7,541 nt of DNA from Candidatus Nanopelagicales bacterium (GTDB taxonomy: Bacteria; Actinomycetota; Actinomycetes; S36-B12; UBA10799). A model generated the notes under the pieces. That model ran no database searches and was not told the origin of the DNA. It worked only from the letters and a program-made list of their open reading frames with translations. The position numbers and the translations under genes were made by a program. Position 1 is the first letter of the stretch. Every line of letters begins with the position of its first letter. The DNA is taken from assembly GCA_025455985.1 (NCBI GenBank), contig JALOLM010000091.1, positions 1 through 7,541 on the forward strand, read 5' to 3'. This document shows positions 5,268 through 7,541 of this stretch, in pieces.

Positions 5268-6331
5268 GTCGCCGGCGTCTCGGAGAACCGGATGGGGTGG
5301 GCCACCGACAGCCGGCCATCGATGTCGGCCACCGGCTCGAGCCCGAGGCGATCGGCGAGCTCAAGGGCCTCGGCGATGGTGTTGATCGGACCTGCGGGGA
5401 CGCCGTGTTGCTCGCACAGGTCCAGCCAATGGGCCGCTGGCGCGGTGGCCAGAATCTGCCCGAGTTCGGCCTCCAGAGTCGCGCGATGTGCCACCCGGGC
5501 GGGGTTGGTGGCGAAGCGCGGGTCGGTTGCGAGATCGGGGCGCTCCAGCAGTCCACACAGCACCTGGAACTGGCGGTCGTTGCCCACCGCGATGATGATC
5601 TCGCGGTCCGCGGCACGAAAACTGCTATAGGGCGCGATGCTCGGATGGGCATTGCCGAGGATCCCCGGGACCACGCCGGCGCCGAGTACGGACCCTGCCT
5701 GGTTGACCAGCGCGGACAGCAGGGAGCTCAACAAGGTGACCTCCACCCACTGACCGCGGCCGGTTGCTTCCTTGTGGCGCAAGGCAGCCAGGATCCCGAT
5801 CGTCGCGTGCAGGCCGGTGAGCACATCGACCAGCGCCACCCCCGCTTTGGTCGGCTGGTCCGGGGCGGGGCCCGTGATACTCATCAAGCCACCGACAGCC
5901 TGCACGAGCAGGTCGTAGCCGGGCAGTTCGGCTCCCTGCCCGCGGCCGAATCCGGTGATCGAGCAGTAGACCAGACCCGGATCGCTGGCCGCGAGGCTCG
6001 CGTAGTCCAAGCCGAACTTGGCCATCGTGCCCGGCGGGAAGTTCTCCACCACCACGTCGGCGCTCAGCGCGAGGTCCCGCGCGGCCCGCCGACCGGTCTC
6101 TGTGCGCAGGTCGAGGCTGACTGAGGTCTTGTTCCGATTGACCGATTCGAAGTAGGTGGCCCTGCCCGCGGCGTCGGCCGGTGGATACCAGTGGCGGGTG
6201 TCATCGCCGCTGCCCGGCCGCTCAACCTTGATCACCTCTGCTCCGAGGTCACCGAGCAGCATCGTCGCGTACGGCCCTGCCAGAACCCGGCTGAAGTCGG
6301 CGACGCGGACACCGTCCATGGAAGCGGTCAT
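5234..6331 (-). CDS. class III CoA-transferase (CaiB/BaiF family)
   Basis: 365 aa, somewhat shorter than the 380-430 common in the family but with both ends typical. The N-terminus has the diagnostic V-x-D-x-S-R-V-L-A-G-P segment (10-20), followed by LGDLGAEVIKVERP (26-39), NRNKTSVSLDL (65-75), VVVENFPPG (93-101), and GYDLLVQAVGG (138-148). D169 in LVDVLTG falls exactly at the position of the catalytic Asp169 of formyl-CoA transferase and CaiB, where the acyl-enzyme forms. Members move CoA between carboxylic acids in the cytoplasm; the acid used here is unknown. M1 (6331) and M5 (6319) are both possible starts and neither has a clear ribosome site. The gene lies 27 bp downstream of the ABC ATPase stop in the same direction, so readthrough from that operon is likely. 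Its stop overlaps the convergent TDT gene. Confidence 0.9.
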   Translation of the reverse strand: MTASMDGVRVADFSRVLAGPYATMLLGDLGAEVIKVERPGSGDDTRHWYPPADAAGRATYFESVNRNKTSVSLDLRTETGRRAARDLALSADVVVENFPPGTMAKFGLDYASLAASDPGLVYCSITGFGRGQGAELPGYDLLVQAVGGLMSITGPAPDQPTKAGVALVDVLTGLHATIGILAALRHKEATGRGQWVEVTLLSSLLSALVNQAGSVLGAGVVPGILGNAHPSIAPYSSFRAADREIIIAVGNDRQFQVLCGLLERPDLATDPRFATNPARVAHRATLEAELGQILATAPAAHWLDLCEQHGVPAGPINTIAEALELADRLGLEPVADIDGRLSVAHPIRFSETPATYRLPPPPLTD

Positions 6332-6358
6332 GCGTGCACGCTATCGCTAGCGCCAGGG

Positions 6359-7384
6359 TCACTCGGCGGCGAAGAAGGTCCCCGGTCGACGGGCACCGAC
6401 CGGGACGGACTCCCCGATCCCCACCGGCGGGCGCCCCAACGTGCGGATCCGTAGCCGGACCGAGCCCGCGGTGGCGGTGAGCACAGTGTCATGGCCGTGG
6501 TAGCGGATGGACTCCACCTGGGCATCGGTCAGCGTCGCGTCCGCGTCCAGCACGAAGTCCTCCGGCCGGAAGACCACACTGCCCGTTGTGCCGGGTGTGG
6601 CGCTGCCGATCACCGGTAGGTCCCCGAGCGGCGTTTGTGCACGACCGGCTGCCGTCACATTCGCCGGGAGGACCACGGTCTCACCGACGAACTGCGCGAC
6701 GGCCAGCGTGGCCGGCTCCAGGTAGACCTGTGACGGCGGTGCGTCCTGCACCACGCGACCCTGCATCATGACTGCGACCCGATCAGCGACGGCGAAGGCC
6801 TCCTGCTGGTCGTGGGTGACCAGGACCGCGGTGGCTCCCGTGGCCCGGATAGCAGAGAAGACATCCGTGCGCAGGTCGTCGCGAAGGCCGGCGTCGAGAG
6901 CCGAGAACGGTTCGTCCAGAAGAATCACATCCGGCTCCGGAGCCAGCGCCCGGGCGACTGCCACGCGCTGCTGCATTCCGCCCGACAGTTCGTGGGGGCG
7001 CATGGACCCGGTGCCCGGCAGCCCGACCAGTTCCAGCAATTGCGCGACTCGGCCGGCACGGTCCCGTCGCCCCAGGCCGAATCCCACGTTGCCGGCCACG
7101 GTGAGGTGCGGGAACAGCGACCCTTCCTGGGGTACCAGACCCACCTTGCGGTCCTCGGCTGGGATCCAGACGTCCGGGCCGCACACCGTGCGCTCGGCCA
7201 GGCCGATGACGCCGGTGTCGGGGCGCAACAGCCCGGCGATGCAGCGCAGCAGGGTGCTCTTGCCCGAACCGCTGCTGCCCAGGATCGCGGTCACCGCACC
7301 GCTGGGCACATGGAGGTCGAGGTCGGTGAGGACCACGGTGTCGCCGAAGCGTTTGCTCAGTCCCGTGATGTCGATCGCGCTCAT
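6359..7384 (-). CDS. fbpC: ABC transporter ATP-binding protein, iron(III)-type (FbpC-like)
   Basis: 341 aa with every ABC ATPase motif intact: Walker A GSSGSGKST (36-44), Q-loop Q86 in LVPQEGSLFPHLTVAGNVGFGL, signature LSGGMQQR (133-140), Walker B VILLDEP (153-159), D-loop SALD (161-164) and H-loop H191. The PAEDRKVGLVPQEG stretch (75-88) is the pattern I associate with ferric-iron importers of the FbpABC type. A C-terminal regulatory domain of about 100 residues (from about 240) contains a VFRPEDF TOBE-like strand. It would power import by the permease encoded just upstream, with a periplasmic-type binding protein probably encoded beyond the window. Its ATG shares one base with the permease stop (TGATG), and a GAGG lies about 9 bases upstream. 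Putrescine/spermidine, thiamine or sulfate importers have related ATPases, so the substrate is likely but not certain. Confidence 0.85.
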   Translation of the reverse strand: MSAIDITGLSKRFGDTVVLTDLDLHVPSGAVTAILGSSGSGKSTLLRCIAGLLRPDTGVIGLAERTVCGPDVWIPAEDRKVGLVPQEGSLFPHLTVAGNVGFGLGRRDRAGRVAQLLELVGLPGTGSMRPHELSGGMQQRVAVARALAPEPDVILLDEPFSALDAGLRDDLRTDVFSAIRATGATAVLVTHDQQEAFAVADRVAVMMQGRVVQDAPPSQVYLEPATLAVAQFVGETVVLPANVTAAGRAQTPLGDLPVIGSATPGTTGSVVFRPEDFVLDADATLTDAQVESIRYHGHDTVLTATAGSVRLRIRTLGRPPVGIGESVPVGARRPGTFFAAE

Positions 7385-7541
7385 CAGTCGCTACCTCGTC
7401 CCGACAACTGCGCCAGCACGAAGGCAGGGATGGCGGCCAGCATCACCAGGCCGAACGCATACGGTGCGGCCTGGCTGTACGAGCCCACGGTTGTCTGTGT
7501 CCACATCTGCGTGGCCAGTGTCTCCAACCCGGTCGGCCGCA
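7384..7541 (-). CDS. ABC transporter permease, iron(III)-type, C-terminal fragment (5' end off window)
   Basis: Only the last 51 codons and the stop are in the window. The residues read in part LETLATQMWTQTTVGSYSQA, then an apolar helix (YAFGLVMLAAIPAFVLAQL) and a short charged tail ending RGSD. This is the typical end of an FbpB-like permease: a TxxWxxTxxGxYxxAAP loop followed by the last transmembrane helix. The stop overlaps the ATPase start by one base (TGATG), which implies translational coupling and a shared transporter. Fragment length limits certainty about the substrate. Confidence 0.75.
   Translation of the reverse strand, partial: RPTGLETLATQMWTQTTVGSYSQAAPYAFGLVMLAAIPAFVLAQLSGRGSD

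Noticed and set aside
5297..6124. 275-residue plus-strand open frame opposite the CoA-transferase gene
   Set aside because: The minus strand encodes a complete CaiB-family protein with its catalytic Asp. The plus frame shows no domain and has shadow-type composition.
6337..6352. Small inverted repeat (GCTA/TAGC) in the 27-bp gap between the ABC ATPase and the CoA-transferase
   Set aside because: The arms are only 4 bp and no U-tract follows, so it is too weak to call a terminator or operator.

Overview
The window is high-GC DNA, about two thirds G+C by eye, with GTG starts, strong third-position G/C bias and frequent ATGA stop/start overlaps. Together with the gene types this points to an Actinomycetota chromosome. 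The genus cannot be told from sequence alone. No rRNA, tRNA, CRISPR array, insertion sequence or phage gene is visible. Coding density is very high and both ends of the window cut through genes.

Left block (1-2547, all minus strand). A tightly coupled operon reads right to left: a 106-aa membrane-anchored acidic protein, an ApbE-type FAD:protein FMN transferase, a 181-aa bis-heme ferric-reductase-like membrane protein, and the first 270 residues of a NuoF/RnfC-like flavoprotein that runs off the left edge. All three junctions are 4-base ATGA overlaps. I read it as an electron-transfer module: a cytoplasmic NAD(P)H:FMN/Fe-S subunit feeds a two-heme transmembrane wire, and ApbE attaches FMN to a carrier. 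No FMN-binding acceptor domain is visible in the window, and the small lead protein is the only unexplained partner.

Divergent control region (2548-2795). It holds candidate promoters in both directions, an 11-bp-period direct repeat resembling OmpR/PhoB-type sites, a 7-bp inverted repeat over the leftward -35, and a TGAAC-N7-GTTCA operator-like site at the rightward start point. To its right is a monocistronic TSUP (TauE/SafE) transporter, 2796-3680.

Middle block (3696-5267). A cysteine-free thioredoxin-fold-like protein (minus strand) faces the TSUP gene tail to tail across 15 bp. It is divergent from a TDT-family (TehA/SLAC1-like) anion channel or transporter (plus strand).

Right block (5234-7541, minus strand). 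This appears to be the end of an iron(III)-type ABC transporter operon: the permease C-terminus, which enters from the right edge, overlaps an FbpC-like ATPase, followed after 27 bp by a class III (CaiB/BaiF) CoA-transferase. The CoA-transferase 3' end overlaps the TDT gene 3' end by 34 bp.

Two themes recur: redox and flavin biochemistry on the left, and small anion or metal transport across the rest. I see no fully new system. The least explained item is the small acidic lead protein of the flavinylation/heme operon.
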